A stretch of 64,000 nucleotides of DNA, taken from the NCBI GenBank assembly GCA_037952775.1, contig JBANAY010000003.1, positions 5,456,001-5,520,000 of the forward strand, written 5' to 3'. This DNA is from Clonostachys chloroleuca (Eukaryota > Ascomycota > Sordariomycetes > Hypocreales > Bionectriaceae). The translations under genes were made by a program, and so were the position numbers. A model generated the notes under the pieces. That model searched no databases. It was not told where the DNA came from and was given only the letters and a program-made list of their open reading frames with translations. Shown here piece by piece: positions 9,706 through 21,552 of this stretch; positions within the stretch are counted from its first letter, which is position 1; every line of letters begins with the position of its first letter.

Positions 9706-12104
9706 ATGACAACCCCCGGCGAAACTCGCCCTTGCTCGTCACAGAGCGCGAAGGAGCTGTCGGGCGAGGCCAGCCGTCAGGATCCGGGGACGACTCGCGG
9801 GTCGCGCAAGAGCCGGACCGGATGCTCTGTATGCAAACAGAAAAGACGCAAGTGTGACGAGACGAGGCCTGGTTGCTTGAGGTGCCGCTACCACAATATT
9901 GAGTGCCCGGGTTATGACCTAGGTATCAAGTGGCGCCCAGTCAACGTGCCGAGTGTGGTTCGCAAGCAGCAGAATGGTGTGTTTTGGTAGTCCTTGGAGT
10001 GAGCAAGTATCCGTCGGCTGACCGAGGCAACGTAGATAGTTCATCGTCTAACAGTGGCCGAACGACAACGCAAACTAGGACGACGGCCGAAGGTGGAATG
10101 CCCAAAGACAGAAGCCAACAAGACATTGGCTCGACAAGTTTCAGATTACAGCAACCTCACCAACAGCCTGGCCCATGGTCATTGCACTCCTCGGCTATAT
10201 CGCCATGGCTAGATGTCAACGTCCCCCAGACCCTCGCGGCGATGGAAAGTGGCTCCTCAGGGTCTAATGTCATGACAGCAGATTTCGTGCTTGACAACCT
10301 CAATGTCGAGAGTTTCCCCGTATCGCAGGGTGCACCTTTCGACCTAGATGTATTCATCAACCCCCCATTCGAACAACATCCGTGGCAAGTTGACTTGCAG
10401 AATCTCAGCTATCTGGCGTACAAGGATAATTCTAGCAGCGGGAAACTCGTCTCCAACTCCCGTGATACTTCCAGTGGGGATGGGCACTCCATTGCCGGAA
10501 GTCTTCCTGATTCTCAACTCGGCCCAGCAAGAACGCATGCTGATGGGCACGATTGTCTGCCTCGCCCATTTCTTAGATCGTGTTCCCCTAGTCAGGCAGT
10601 AGCCCAGCTATCAACACCGCCGCCGCAGCATGCCCTGCCTAACGACAAGACGGGCGATATCATACATTTATTTGAGCAGCATACAAGCAGAAGCCTTTCA
10701 ATCAGCGACGACCCTGCAAAAAGCCCTTGGATAACAGATATTTGGCCACTCTCTTTCATCTACGCGCCTCTGTATCATGCACTGGCGGCGATGACTTGCT
10801 TCCACGGGCCCTTGAACTCGGAGTTATCGTCACTGGGTATAAGGCACTTGGAATGCGCCTCCGATACTCTCCATGCGTCCGTTATTGATGGCGAGAAATC
10901 CGAGGCACTGAAAGCTCATATTGCGAAAACCATCACTTTGGCATATTTGAAATTATGGGATCCTCAAAGTTCCGCCACAGGGCTCTCCTATTTAGCAGAG
11001 GCCAGGACGCTTATCAAGCAGGCTGCTGCGCATCATTCAGACACCCAAGTTCTCGCAGAAGAGTTGAAACCTCTTGGTATGCTTATGCACGCTGTCTTGT
11101 ATCTGGATGTCATGAGTCGCTTTGGCTTTTCGAATATCCTCCACCCCGGTCACGAGAGTTTTACGGAGTTCTTGAACCTCGCTTCTTTGACCCAGCCCGA
11201 GCCCGAGCAACACATCGAATCTCTTGTGGGGTTTGCACCTACACTTTTCTCTTTACTTAGCCGACTGGCCGATCTTGTCGCTCAGGTTCGAAGAGGCAGC
11301 GGGAAGCGTAGTTCGCTCGATCAAATCTCCAAGGCGACTGACCTAAGAGCAGCTTTTGAACGCTGGACCCCGGATGTCGATGTTGACAGGTGGTCAGATG
11401 GAAGGGCACTCCTGACAAACACCATACAAACAACTGAAGCATACCGCTGGGCTGCTCTACTACTGGTTCGCCAAGCGGTGCCGGAAATCCCTTGGGCGCA
11501 ATCACAGGCAGACCTGGCACATATGAGCCTTTCATATCTGGCCACGATCCAGAGTGAATCATCCACAACAGTCGCACACACATTTCCCCTACTAGTAGCC
11601 GGCGTTGAAGCAGTTGATCAGGATAACAAGAATTGGATCCGCGCAAAGTGGAGATACATGTCGGAGACAGCCAACATGGCCCATTCAGCACGCTTTCTGG
11701 AAATAACAGAGGAGGTTTGGCAGCGGCGAGAGGATTTCGAGCAACGCAAAGGTTATGATTCCAGGGTACAAGGTGGATCAGCTTCAACCCAGGGCGACAC
11801 TGTTAATCAACGACTACCCAGCTTAAACACGACCGATTCTAGTGGCAGGAGTCATCATCATCTCAACCCCAGCCAGAATCTTCACTCAACCTCGACCAAT
11901 TTTCCGGATTCTCTGGCTTTCAAAAAGGGCATAGATCCCTTAACGAGATCTGGCCTCACAGAGTACACAGTTCGAGGCTCTCTGCATTTCCTGACTGTTA
12001 TGAATGACTGGAAATGGGAATGTAAGTCTATCCTTGATTGAAAGCTTAGAATTTGTTACCCGCAGAACGGGACTAACTTTAGCAAAACAGTAATGCTTGG
12101 TTGA
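9706..12104 (+). CDS. Zn2Cys6 transcription factor (Fungal_trans_2 type)
   Basis: Three exons: 9706-9976, 10036-12021, 12091-12104. The joins hold frame: KQQN|DSSSSN, then KWE|LMLG-stop. The binuclear cluster is near residues 42-71: GCSVCKQKRRKCDETRPGC, then LRC and IEC. A Ser/Thr/Gln-rich linker follows, then a C-terminal activator-type domain with RWTPDVDVDRW, TTEAYRWAALLLV and ARFLEITEEVWQRRE, typical of PF11951 proteins. About 756 residues, nuclear. Intron 1 uses GTGTGT...GTAG with a CTGAC branch. If intron 2 is not spliced, the protein ends CKSILD at 12041. Possible regulator of the neighbouring aldolase or oxygenase; that is only positional. Confidence 0.88.
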
Positions 12105-13070
12105 AGTTGTGGCGTATCCCTGCCTCCTTCACTCCCTACCAAATGATCTTGCAAGGCCTGCCCCAGGGAACAAGTTGTACACCTAGAGAGTGTAGGCTGA
12201 CAGGATCCAGCTCGCACCTGCGACGGCGCATTAACCAATTTGAGAGATAATAATTGGTGTTTACGACTGGAGATCCGATAGGAATCCAAGGGGAAAACGG
12301 TCTGATTCAGATGCCGAGCTGGTTGCCATGCGTCAAATCTTAACCTGAATGTGCCTTGCTGAAACTCTCGGCACACGGGAGATAGAATCTGGTCATAGGA
12401 AGCCATTAGTTTTAAGACATGGCTTTACTAAGACATTACTTCATCAAGTATCACTTTACTAAAATATCGCCTTACTAAGACATCACCTTGCTATGATGTA
12501 TCCGTGCCACCGTTGCTTACGCCATGACGCGATATTACTGAACCTAGTAGCATGTAGTTTTCAACTGGCCCGATGAAAACGGACGTAGTCAGGGTTGATT
12601 TGCGGAGGAGGAGGGGAACTCGGCTGTCTCATGACATCCCGAGCGGACGCTGCTGAAGACGGGTTTCTGATCCGATCCATGCTGGGCATGTGGCCGAGAC
12701 TGGTCATCTCGTGATGTGGTGGAAAAAGAACAGAGGGACCAATAGTTTGGTGCAGTTTTTTCCCCAAATAGGAAGTGCAATGCGTCGCCATGACTGGGGA
12801 GATTGATGACTGATACGTACGTCCTGCATTCGGGAATTGCTATGCTAGTCTCTTTGAGCGTAGCGCCAACTGAGAGCTTCCAAGCATTGAAAGTCTATAC
12901 TAACTACGTATGTAGTCACGAGACTAAGATGAGTACGGTCTGGTACATAAATTGTTGCCGTGTAACTCCTGAGAGTATACCCATCTAACTTGAACAAAGG
13001 CATTTGAAAGTTTTAACAGGCACATTTCGTGACAAAAGTTTTCTCAAAAGTCAACTAGTAGCACTGCAAA
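12105..13070. other. Intergenic with degenerate CTTTACTAAGACAT repeats
   Basis: 966 bp. Around 12415-12500 the phrase CTTTACTAAGACAT and close variants recur about four times in tandem. No coding signal. Confidence 0.5.
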
Positions 13071-14236
13071 ATGGCTACCATCACTTTGACAAAGACTCCT
13101 CCCCAGATCAGTCATTTGGCCACCACTCTGCAGACCACCAGGCCAGAGGGATCTTTACCCCACGACTTCCTTGAAGAAGCACGATCTGTCGAGAAAGAGC
13201 CATTTGATGCGCAGAAGCATGTTGCTTACCAGCCTCCCAAGCACATCTTCTCCATGAAGGACATTGGTTTGGAAGGACAAGGAGTTTCCCCCAACGCCGT
13301 TACCGAGCCATTCAAGTTGTTTTCCCAAGACGCTATCAAACAGATGCGAGCCGAGATCTTCAGCGAGGATGTGCTTGACAATTGCCAATACTCCTCACCT
13401 TTTGTCAAGCGAACTGTGAGGGGCATGGGCCCAAAGTATGTGGAAATCACTATCCTCATTCCCCTGGTATTGTCCAATCGTGCAATGGGAGACTGACGTT
13501 TTACAGGCGAGCTCCCTTTACCTATGATGCTTGGCGCTCAAAGGAGGTTCTTGACAAGATCTCCGAAGTTGCTGGCATCGAGCTAGTGCCCGTTATGGAC
13601 ACCGAAATCAGCGCCGTCAATATTGTCGTCAACGGATCTCCGACCGCAGTACCCCTTTCTACCGACAGCCAAGTGAAGGTTGAGGATGAAGTCTCAGCAT
13701 TTGCGTGGCACTACGACAGCTACCCCTTTGTCTGTGTGACAATGCTTTCCGACTGCACCGATATGGTTGGCGGCGAGACTGCCCTAAAGACTGGCAGCGG
13801 AGAAATTATGAAGGTCCGAGGCCCAGCTATGGTATGCTCCCTCTGTTGAACGCCAATTGGACTCAAGAGGCTATACTAATATCTGGCGTAGGGAACAGCT
13901 GTGGTTATGCAGGGCAGATACATCAACCACCAGGCATTGAAAGCTCTTGGGGGCCGTGAACGCATTAGCATGATTACTTCCTTCCGGCCTAAGTCGGCTG
14001 ATTTCAAGGATGAGAGCGTTTTGACTGGTGTTCGTGGTATTAGTAACTTGAATGAGCTTTACTCCGACTTCACCCAGTACCGTCTGGAGCTTCTCGAGGA
14101 TCGTTTCCGTGAGCGGGCGAGGCAGCAGCGCCAGCGAGTTGTCGAAGGAAAGCCGTTTGACACACGAGATGTGAAGGAGTTCTTGAGGCAGCAGAAGGAC
14201 TACATAGAGATCACCCTTAACGAACTTGTAGAGTAG
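13071..14236 (+). CDS. 2OG-Fe(II)-dioxygenase-like protein
   Basis: Exons 13071-13435, 13507-13831 and 13892-14236 join in frame to 344 residues. The middle exon carries FAWHYDSYPFVCVTMLSDC, a HxD iron-binding dyad (His-Tyr-Asp), then GGETALKTG and GEIMKVRGPAMG. RYINHQAL follows with a candidate distal His, and ERISMITSFRP may supply the 2-oxoglutarate Arg. The fold pattern fits fungal Fe/2OG oxygenases that hydroxylate small molecules. No leader or TM, so likely cytosolic. The basic, Gln/Arg-rich C-terminus is probably helical. Both introns are GT-AG. Substrate unknown; the oxygenase call rests on the HxD motif and its surroundings. Confidence 0.72.
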
Positions 14237-16082
14237 TTGATTAAATGCATAACTACTACCACTTTTGAATCTTTTAGCAAGTGGATCATCTTACACCTGT
14301 GTTCTGAAGAGAGAAAATCAGCAGCGGTCGCCAGATTCAGTTTTGGGTTATCTGCACGGAATCAACTCTTTAACTCCTTTAGTATTATATTTATAGAATA
14401 AAATATATTGTTTTGATATCGTCATATCGCTTATTTGTGAAATGCAACACCCACCTCCGTACATGATGCCACCAGTTACCACCGGCGGTCGTTGTAGTTG
14501 TACTTGCTTCCCTCTCGCCCAAAGCCGGAATGCTTGATGGCAGCAAATGTAGAGGATACGAAGTGAGTATAGACTTTTCGAGCCCGCGGTAGAGGAGATC
14601 AGCTTATGGTGCGGCAAAAACAGCGACGATTGTACTATCGAGGTGGTTCCGCTTGGATCCAGCCTGGAGTTGTACATCGAGCACCAGAAATTACGTAGAG
14701 CTTACCCAGTCACGTTACTGCCTCTCCCATATGCTTGTAGGCCAGGACAGTGCCTCTTCCTTTCTGCCTAGCTCGGACAATGGGGTTTCGCAAGGGTCTG
14801 AGGATACCTTGTCCCTTGCCCACTGTTTGAAAATTGCCGGCAAGGGTGAGAAGCATATTGCTACCAGATTACCCCCACACTCCGTTTTGAGCGCGTATAG
14901 ACGGTAAAAAAAACATGTTGAACAAGATGCCCTGCATCACGGCGATGTAATATGAAACAGCGAGGAACTTGCTGGTAAAGTCATTGAATCCACTTGAATG
15001 GCTTTGGAGCCACGACCCAGGGCGGTATGCGATTGATCATTATAACGAAGTCAAGGACAATATATTTAACGTCGCTCCCTTTGAGAATACCAATATTCTG
15101 TATAGGTATAAATCCTAGACTGTAATAAAGGTGATGAAGGTGATGACCTATCTGTCAGCCAGGAGGACGGTGATAAGAGAGACGAACGAGCCCTCAGGAT
15201 GATCTAACAGACCCAAGCTGGGAAAAAGATAACATTACTAATTGAAAAAGTTATAGGGTTTGAAACTGGTGGGAACAAGTGAATCGTATTACTCATACTT
15301 GGCTCGTATTGTGTGGATGCTTGCCAATCCAGGGCTTGATGTTCCGCGAAGGTGTGCAAAGTCATGTATGGATTGAGTCGATAACTCGCGGTATACTTAG
15401 GCTCCTCAGTATTGTTCGACCGTCCGTAAGACACACGTTGCTGTAGACTGTAACGTCTCGCAATTATGTACGCGGAATGGCTGATGGAATCGTGCTTGGT
15501 TGCTAAGACCTAAGTGGAAGTTGCTAACGTTTCTTACCACGGAATGATAATTAGTGCTAGCGCTATAATTCTCGGTCAAGCACCCCTGGCTTGAGAAAGC
15601 GAGTATCTCAGCAAATTCTCGGAAGTATCGGTTAAGTTCATGATCCCTATTGCCTTAACTGGCCACATAAACATACTCTCGTTTTATTTTGTCCTGTCAG
15701 CAGATGATTAATACGGGGTCGCCAAGGGCATAAGTCTGTTTTGCTAAAACGGTAAGTGATCCAAGGGACCAGGTATAGTCTCGTGTTTTATAGTACCCTA
15801 GTTGTCAGCAAGCTCATTACGGAAGCTCACGCTGGAGATCTCGTATTTAAGTTTATATGTAATTCTTTATGCCAAGTGGCAAGAATAAACTGTCGATGAG
15901 AAAGATTCTTGCATAGCGGATATAAGTATAAAGGGATAGCATTTACACTTCCTATCATCAACTGCGTACTCCAGGGGCTCTGTACTACGAAGCTCCGAGA
16001 CGATAAAAATTGCACCTCTTATGCTTTAACAGTCTATTGCTATATATTTTTCTAAATTATTTACACGGTTTTGGGAAACAAT
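14237..16082. other. Intergenic, no supported gene
   Basis: 1.85 kb, AT-rich, with only short unconvincing ORFs (for example minus 14348-14677). Nothing recognisable. Confidence 0.5.
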
Positions 16083-17120
16083 ATGCTTCAATACAACAGG
16101 CTGCGTTGGGTCATGCTCTTGGGTAATCTGCTGGCAATAGTGAGCGCTCGCCCGTTCGAATTTGTCAGTAGAGACAACCCCCAAAACGAGTTATACGTTG
16201 TTGAAAAATTCCTGGTAACAACCAAAGATGCTGCTCAGGCAGTACGCGATTATTGGACAACTGAGCGTCTTGCCTCGATTGACCATGATCCAATTTCTAC
16301 CAACACAACACCAGTCCCTGAGAATGAAGAATATCGTGGCGCCGAGTTCAACGGACAAGGTGATATTCCGCGTACTGTTGGACGACTGTTATACACAGAA
16401 TTAACAGAGGAGTCCGGCTGGCGAGATTCCTCGTGCACGGCGACTCTTGTACAAAGCGACAACAAGGCTACCATCGTTACGGCAGCGCACTGTCTAAAAC
16501 CAAACGTCATGACTCAGAATCATACGGAGTGGAATGAGAATATCCTCTTCCTCCCCGGTTTCAGAGATAATCTGCCCCAGGTCAACTTCACCATAAATCG
16601 CGCGTATCTTGAGAGCAGTTGGGTCTACGAAGGCCTTACCTACTTCAATGATCGAGCTTTCGCAGTTCTGAACTCGGACTTAGCTTCCGGACAAGCTGCA
16701 GGGCTGGTCATCGGTGCTGCTCAAGATATTCAATTCGGCACTGAGCCACCATACGGACCTTTGTACAACCTTGGCTACCCTCGATATTCATCCGACAAGG
16801 AGGAGTTTCGTTATGGTTCGCCAGCCTTCACGGGACGTCGACTAGCAGCCTGTTATGGTGAGGCCGAAGCCTGGTGGCGGTTCCCTTCCGATCTTGCAGG
16901 ATTTCCCTGCCAAATGAGTGGTGGATCTAGTGGTGGCCCTCATCTCGCCAACTTCGACATGGAGCGAGGCGTTGGGACAGTGGTTGCAGTTAATAGTATT
17001 CTAGATCAGAATGCTCGTCCGCCAGAAGGAATAGTGTTTGAGTATGGCATGTCAGTCACTACCAGTTTTTCGAAGCTTTTATATGAAGCTGCACAGGGAG
17101 TTAAGCTAGAGTTAGTTTAG
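16083..17120 (+). CDS. Secreted trypsin-fold serine protease
   Basis: Single exon, 345 residues from the ATG at 16083; the frame is open 12 bases further upstream, but only from a TTG. A hydrophobic leader (VMLLGNLLAIVSA) predicts secretion. A propeptide-like segment runs to about residue 95. The catalytic triad is readable: His in VTAAHCL, Asp in NDRAFAVL, Ser in MSGGSSGGP. CTATLV and YNLGYP fit the glutamyl-endopeptidase-like branch of S1 proteases. Probably an extracellular endopeptidase. Apparently intact. Exact cleavage specificity cannot be read. Confidence 0.87.
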   Translation: MLQYNRLRWVMLLGNLLAIVSARPFEFVSRDNPQNELYVVEKFLVTTKDAAQAVRDYWTTERLASIDHDPISTNTTPVPENEEYRGAEFNGQGDIPRTVGRLLYTELTEESGWRDSSCTATLVQSDNKATIVTAAHCLKPNVMTQNHTEWNENILFLPGFRDNLPQVNFTINRAYLESSWVYEGLTYFNDRAFAVLNSDLASGQAAGLVIGAAQDIQFGTEPPYGPLYNLGYPRYSSDKEEFRYGSPAFTGRRLAACYGEAEAWWRFPSDLAGFPCQMSGGSSGGPHLANFDMERGVGTVVAVNSILDQNARPPEGIVFEYGMSVTTSFSKLLYEAAQGVKLELV

Positions 17121-17507
17121 ACCTAAGTTATAAGGGGGCTATATATAGTCTGATACTATCTTAGTACTATTTTGTAAATAACCTTATTTATTCATTGCAT
17201 TGGGTTCAGTTGTCGGGCTCTGGCAGCTTCAGTGCTGTTGAACTTTATTTTCTTTCTCTTTCGTATTTCCGTAAATAACCTTATATTGTACTCATTATCT
17301 ATATAAATACTTGTATATCTGGCTTTCTTTTAAACCCGAGAGGGACGTTCAGGCTTTCATCGACTATATCACTAGGGACTATAAGCTTGTAAAAGTTCTT
17401 CATTCTATTGCCCCTAAGAAAGACGTGTTCATCCTTAGAAAAAGTATCTTCAATGTACCTATCGACTTTAGCGACGATCGCTCTAATGTCCTAATATAGT
17501 AAATAAA
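17121..17507. other. Intergenic
   Basis: A 62-codon ORF (17311-17499) overlaps a frame that ends just before the hydratase relic. It does not match the relic's missing N-terminus, and I could not assign it. Confidence 0.4.
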
Positions 17508-17975
17508 AACACCAAAGAGCCCGCTTTTACTCTCAAAAGCCTCGTGAAGGGTCCTATTGCCACCGCCGCAGACGTTATTAGCGTCATCTACTACGCCCTC
17601 CCTGCTATCCAAATCATCGATTCTCGGGTGAAAAACTGGACCATTAGGTTTGAGGGTACTCTCGCAGAATATCCCTCTAATAGAAGCATCATACTCGCTT
17701 GCTAGCCACAAACGCTAAACGAGCTGGACCTGGTCCATGCCCGTGCTGGACACTTTAAATTCAACGGTCAGGAGGTTGTATGGTGAACCAAACGAAATAT
17801 TATGAGAAATCTCTATGCAGCCGTCGCCTGGCTTGTAAAAGGACTGGTCGAATTTGATATTGGCTATGAGGCTGGTCAGGTTATCCTGCTTGGCAGCTGG
17901 TTGCAGGCGAGTCCGAAGGAGAGCAAAGGTCGATGGGAGAGCACGTATGATGGATGGGATACAACTGTATTTTAG
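17508..17975 (+). pseudogene. Relic of 2-keto-4-pentenoate hydratase (MhpD-like)
   Basis: Reading one frame through two stops gives the C-terminal half of the hydratase / fumarylacetoacetase-fold family. Segments are PAFTLKSLVKGP, TAADVIS, LPAIQIIDSRVKNW, the family's invariant 'ExVDSRI.DW' stretch with Glu replaced by Gln, AAVAWLVKGLVEF and AGQVILLGSW. In-frame stops are TAG at 17703 and TGA at 17784. The N-terminal half, including the start, is missing. The enzyme adds water to 2-hydroxypenta-2,4-dienoate in aromatic meta-cleavage. The functional family is confident; the copy is dead. Its pathway partner, the HpcH-type aldolase, remains at 8.0 kb. Confidence 0.8.
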
Positions 17976-18645
17976 TAACCTCGAGGCAAAAAAACGGATA
18001 AAGAGATATTTCTTCGAAAAGAATAGAATAACTATCTCAATGATCTGGTGAAAAACCTTCTGTAGGGCAAAGATAAAAGTGATGTGGAAGGGATGGAAGA
18101 TGTATTGCTAATGTAGCCGCTGGCGCTGACCGAATGCCCTGACTGTGGGGAAAAGAAAGTAAAGCACTTTGAAAAGGATCACGGGATTCATTTTTATCTG
18201 TCATATAATAATTACTTTGCTCTCCTACTGCGATGGTGAATCAGGTTTGAATTTGGATTCTTAGGCAGTCGCGTTTTCAGTGACGAATGGATTTTCATAT
18301 TTGCAAGACAGCAAGGTGGCAGTTTATCACTTCATATTACATTGGAATACTGCAGATACCCAAATGTGGTTGAGAGTCATTAATTAACGATCTTTCTCGA
18401 TTACAGTAGCTTACTTTCACTTGGTAATACTAAATGGTATTTTATCCAATCTGAGCAAGTCTGAATGCCATTTTCTCCCTCCGAAAAACTGAAATACATT
18501 TAGAACTGATCAAATTTCTCTCCAAATGTAAAAATCTTTGGGAAAAGAATCAAAGTCAAAGTAACAGTGGTGCTCACACCTCAACTTCTTCAGATGTTGT
18601 GAGCAGTGGTCGTCCGGATTATAGGGCTCCAAGCTGGTCTTTACC
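17976..18645. other. Intergenic
   Basis: 670 bp, AT-rich; no coding signal recognised. Confidence 0.5.
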
Positions 18646-20749
18646 CTACATGTAGTGACTATGGCGATCGAGAAGCCGCGGGCTACGTCTCAAGCGCCGC
18701 TGGTCGAGGCCTTGGTCGCTTTGGACACCTCCCCTTGGAGCCGCTGACTCGCCGTGAGGGTCTGCAGACGGGGGCTTGCCAGAAGGTCCAACATCCAAAG
18801 TCAATGTAGCCTGATGAGCTGCCACCTCGGGGGCTTGTTCGCCGGATTGAGCAGGGCATGCTGAATGTCCGGGTTGCTGGGAATATAGTGCAGAGGGTAG
18901 TGTATCGCGTCGACTAGACCGGAGTGTCCGGTGGCTTGAGCTTGCACCAGTTTCCGATTGACCGATGAGATTCCAAATCGCCGTATGGGCCTTTGACGGT
19001 CCCCGGGGGGTGACCGAACCCTCAACAGGAGTGGGAATTGGGTTCTGAAAAGTTTTCGACTCAGTTCGCGTTGTAGTGTTAGTGGCAAATGAGCCATTGT
19101 CACTGGGCTCCTGCTCGTACCATGCCAAATTCTGGTCACAACATCCAGACACGAGCAGGCCGTATTTACACATTGCAGCAATGTGGCACTCTTCAGCGGA
19201 AGAGCGCTTGTTCTGGTCGATCACAAGCATACGATCAAGTAAAAACTTTTTCATCTTCTCTTCCTCCGTCCAATTCTGTTGCCCCAAAGAATCATTCTCA
19301 TCGGGTATTCCCTGCCCAAGCTCATCGAGAAGATCGCTGGTCCATTGCATGCCTTTGATGGGGTTTCTCATGAGGGAAGCGAAAAATTTGTGGACGAGTT
19401 CTGCCACGACGACACCAAGGGACCAGACATCGACCCTGGTGCTGTTGTAGACCTCACCAGAACGGCACTTTAATATCTCGGGCGCCGTATATCCTCTAGA
19501 TCCACAGAAGGTCATGGCGTTCTTGGTGTCTTTGGCAAGCCCAAAGTCTCCCAATTTGACGCAGATGTTTGCACTGAAAGACCGACTGTGGACGAAAATG
19601 TTAATGTTATCCGGTTTGATATCGCGGTGAGCGATGAACAGCTTCCGATCGTCTAGGTGCCTTATTGCTGATAAACATTGCATCAGCACGAGCCTTTTTT
19701 GTCTGAGTGACAAGTCGTCGTGATCGTAAAGCGTGCCGCAGGGCATGTACTCAAGATGCAGCTCCGGCATTGAGCTTGGGTCGGCGGGCTCGATGAAGTT
19801 GATCAGTTTTATGATATGATCCTGCTAGGCGGTCAGATTGGGAGATGCATTGTCCAAGGGGAATTGATGAGACCAACGTGTGAAATTTGCTTTAGTACTT
19901 GAGCTTCTCGGCGCCAGTCTTGGAGGCAGATGCCTTTGACTTTCCTCGGTATCTTCTTGACGAATTGCTCGCCGGTTCGGGTATTGAATTGGTGTCTCGC
20001 TCTGCCAAATGAACCTTCTCCAAGAAATTTCGCCAGAATCCTATCCCTGGGTACAGGCGTCGTCCACTCCGAATGCAACGCGGTTGATGGACCTGTCGGG
20101 AAGGCAAGATTCTGAACGCGATCAAGGGCCCAATCGTTGTCTGAGCGCCACTTATTGATTCTGACTCTCTCATCTGATGTTGGGCGAAATGTGTTCATGT
20201 CTATGAAGAAGCTCAGGTTCGGCCCCAGTTGAAGAGACAGTTCAGGGTTGTCATGATTCTCTATGTCGTTTAAGATCCAGTCGCACTCTTTTCTCGCGCA
20301 ATAGGGCTTGCCGTGATAGACAACCTCTGTGCCATTGCGTGATCCCCAGTCCCTGATAACGATTCGGTCTTCTCGGAAATGGTGATGCTGCAGTGCTTCT
20401 GACTTAGTTTTGCCTCTACGTCGAAAACGAAGCAGCAATCCTTGGCAGTGCCGAATGTGACACCGGTGGGAGATCGGAGAATATCATTCAAATGAATGAT
20501 GGCCACGACTTGCTCTCCATGATCACTTCGCACGGCGGTAGCCCTGGACACGGAGGATCGCTGCGAAAGACTCTCCCCATTCTCATTATCATCGCTTGGT
20601 ATAGGGGGAAAACAAGGCCAGGAAGATTGCTCTGGAGCAGTCTCCTCCTCGTGCTCCAAAGGAACACGGTATCGACTGTTTTTCAAAGCACGCTCTCCCC
20701 AACCGTGGGGGTCCTGGTTGAGTTGAAGAGTAGCGATAACAGTCGCCAT
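18646..20749 (-). CDS. FHA-domain Ser/Thr protein kinase, one frame break
   Basis: Exon 1 is 20749-19878 and exon 2 is 19824-18646, with intron 19825-19877 (GTTGGT...CTGACC...CTAG). Domain order: disordered N-terminus, FHA domain (about residues 85-170; FGTAKDC, LSQKHCSI, DWGSRNGT), then a kinase. The kinase has LGEGSFGRA, Lys in FVKKIP, HRDIKPDN, DFGLAKD, TFCGSRGYTAPEIL and VDVWSLGVVVAEL. All catalytic residues are present. A disordered basic tail ends RRLRRSPRLLDRH. The layout recalls Rad53/Chk2 kinases. Inside the FHA domain (20371-20385) the frame must shift by -1; the exons total 2051 nt, and one restored base gives 683 residues. Divergent from the coiled-coil gene at 21.6 kb. Confidence 0.85.
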
Positions 20750-21552
20750 TATGGCAGACTGGATGACATGTAATGGACTTTTGACGTTGAGCTGGCTGTA
20801 GTAAGAACCTAGGAGAAGAATGCTCGGTGAGGAGTTGGGAGAGGGGTGATTCAGGGAGGGGCAGAAGAGCTAGATTTTCTGGTGCGCCTGTTGTTACACC
20901 TACTAATGACGTGGCTTAATAATGATATCAGCTGAACGCAATGCACAATATGAGCATAAGGGCGGTTGTGTCACCAAAAATTTATGTAGAAGACTTTTAT
21001 CACGCAGGCCCCAGAGAAGCTGTCACAAGCAGTGTGAAATCATACAAAGGGTGTTCTAAGCATGACACGATATTGCCCGCGATAAAGCTACCGTATTTAT
21101 ATATCTATAAACTATTTGGATATCTAATATCGTTATGGCCCAAGACAAAGAAGCGGAGAAACAGTAAGTTAAAGAAGCTCTGCCGTCTCCGTACGTGTCT
21201 AGATCTACGCGTTTATTGTAGCTTCTCGCCAAATCTGGATATGCGATCTCACAACCAAACCCTTTGCCAGGCTTTCAACAGATCCGCGTTTGAGCCCTTT
21301 TTTTTTTTTTGTTAGGGCTTGAGAGATTCTGTGGCTTGAATAAATAATTGTTCGCCCTTGCATATTTCTTTGTTTGTGGCTTGTTAATACATTTGTAGAA
21401 CTTGTAGGTCGCACAAAGAGTCGATTATTTAATCAAGCAGCCAATGCCAACATTGAAGCCACGCGATTCGCGTCCTTTCAACTCTTCTACTCGGTGACAG
21501 AGCACAAACATCAATCAGGTTACTCGGGCATTTCCGACTGCAATACAACAAC
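20750..21552. promoter_or_regulatory. Divergent promoter, FHA kinase / coiled-coil gene
   Basis: 803 bp between two divergent start codons, with an uninterrupted T-run near 21298-21311. No ORF in it looks coding. Confidence 0.5.

Noticed and set aside
9941..10550. Minus-strand ORFs inside the Zn2Cys6 gene
   Set aside because: Antisense shadows of a clear coding exon.
17311..17499. 62-codon ORF as N-terminus of the hydratase relic
   Set aside because: Does not match the hydratase N-terminus and lies in another frame.
20492..20773. Plus-strand ORF opposite the FHA kinase
   Set aside because: Shadow of the kinase exon; composition follows the minus-strand codons.
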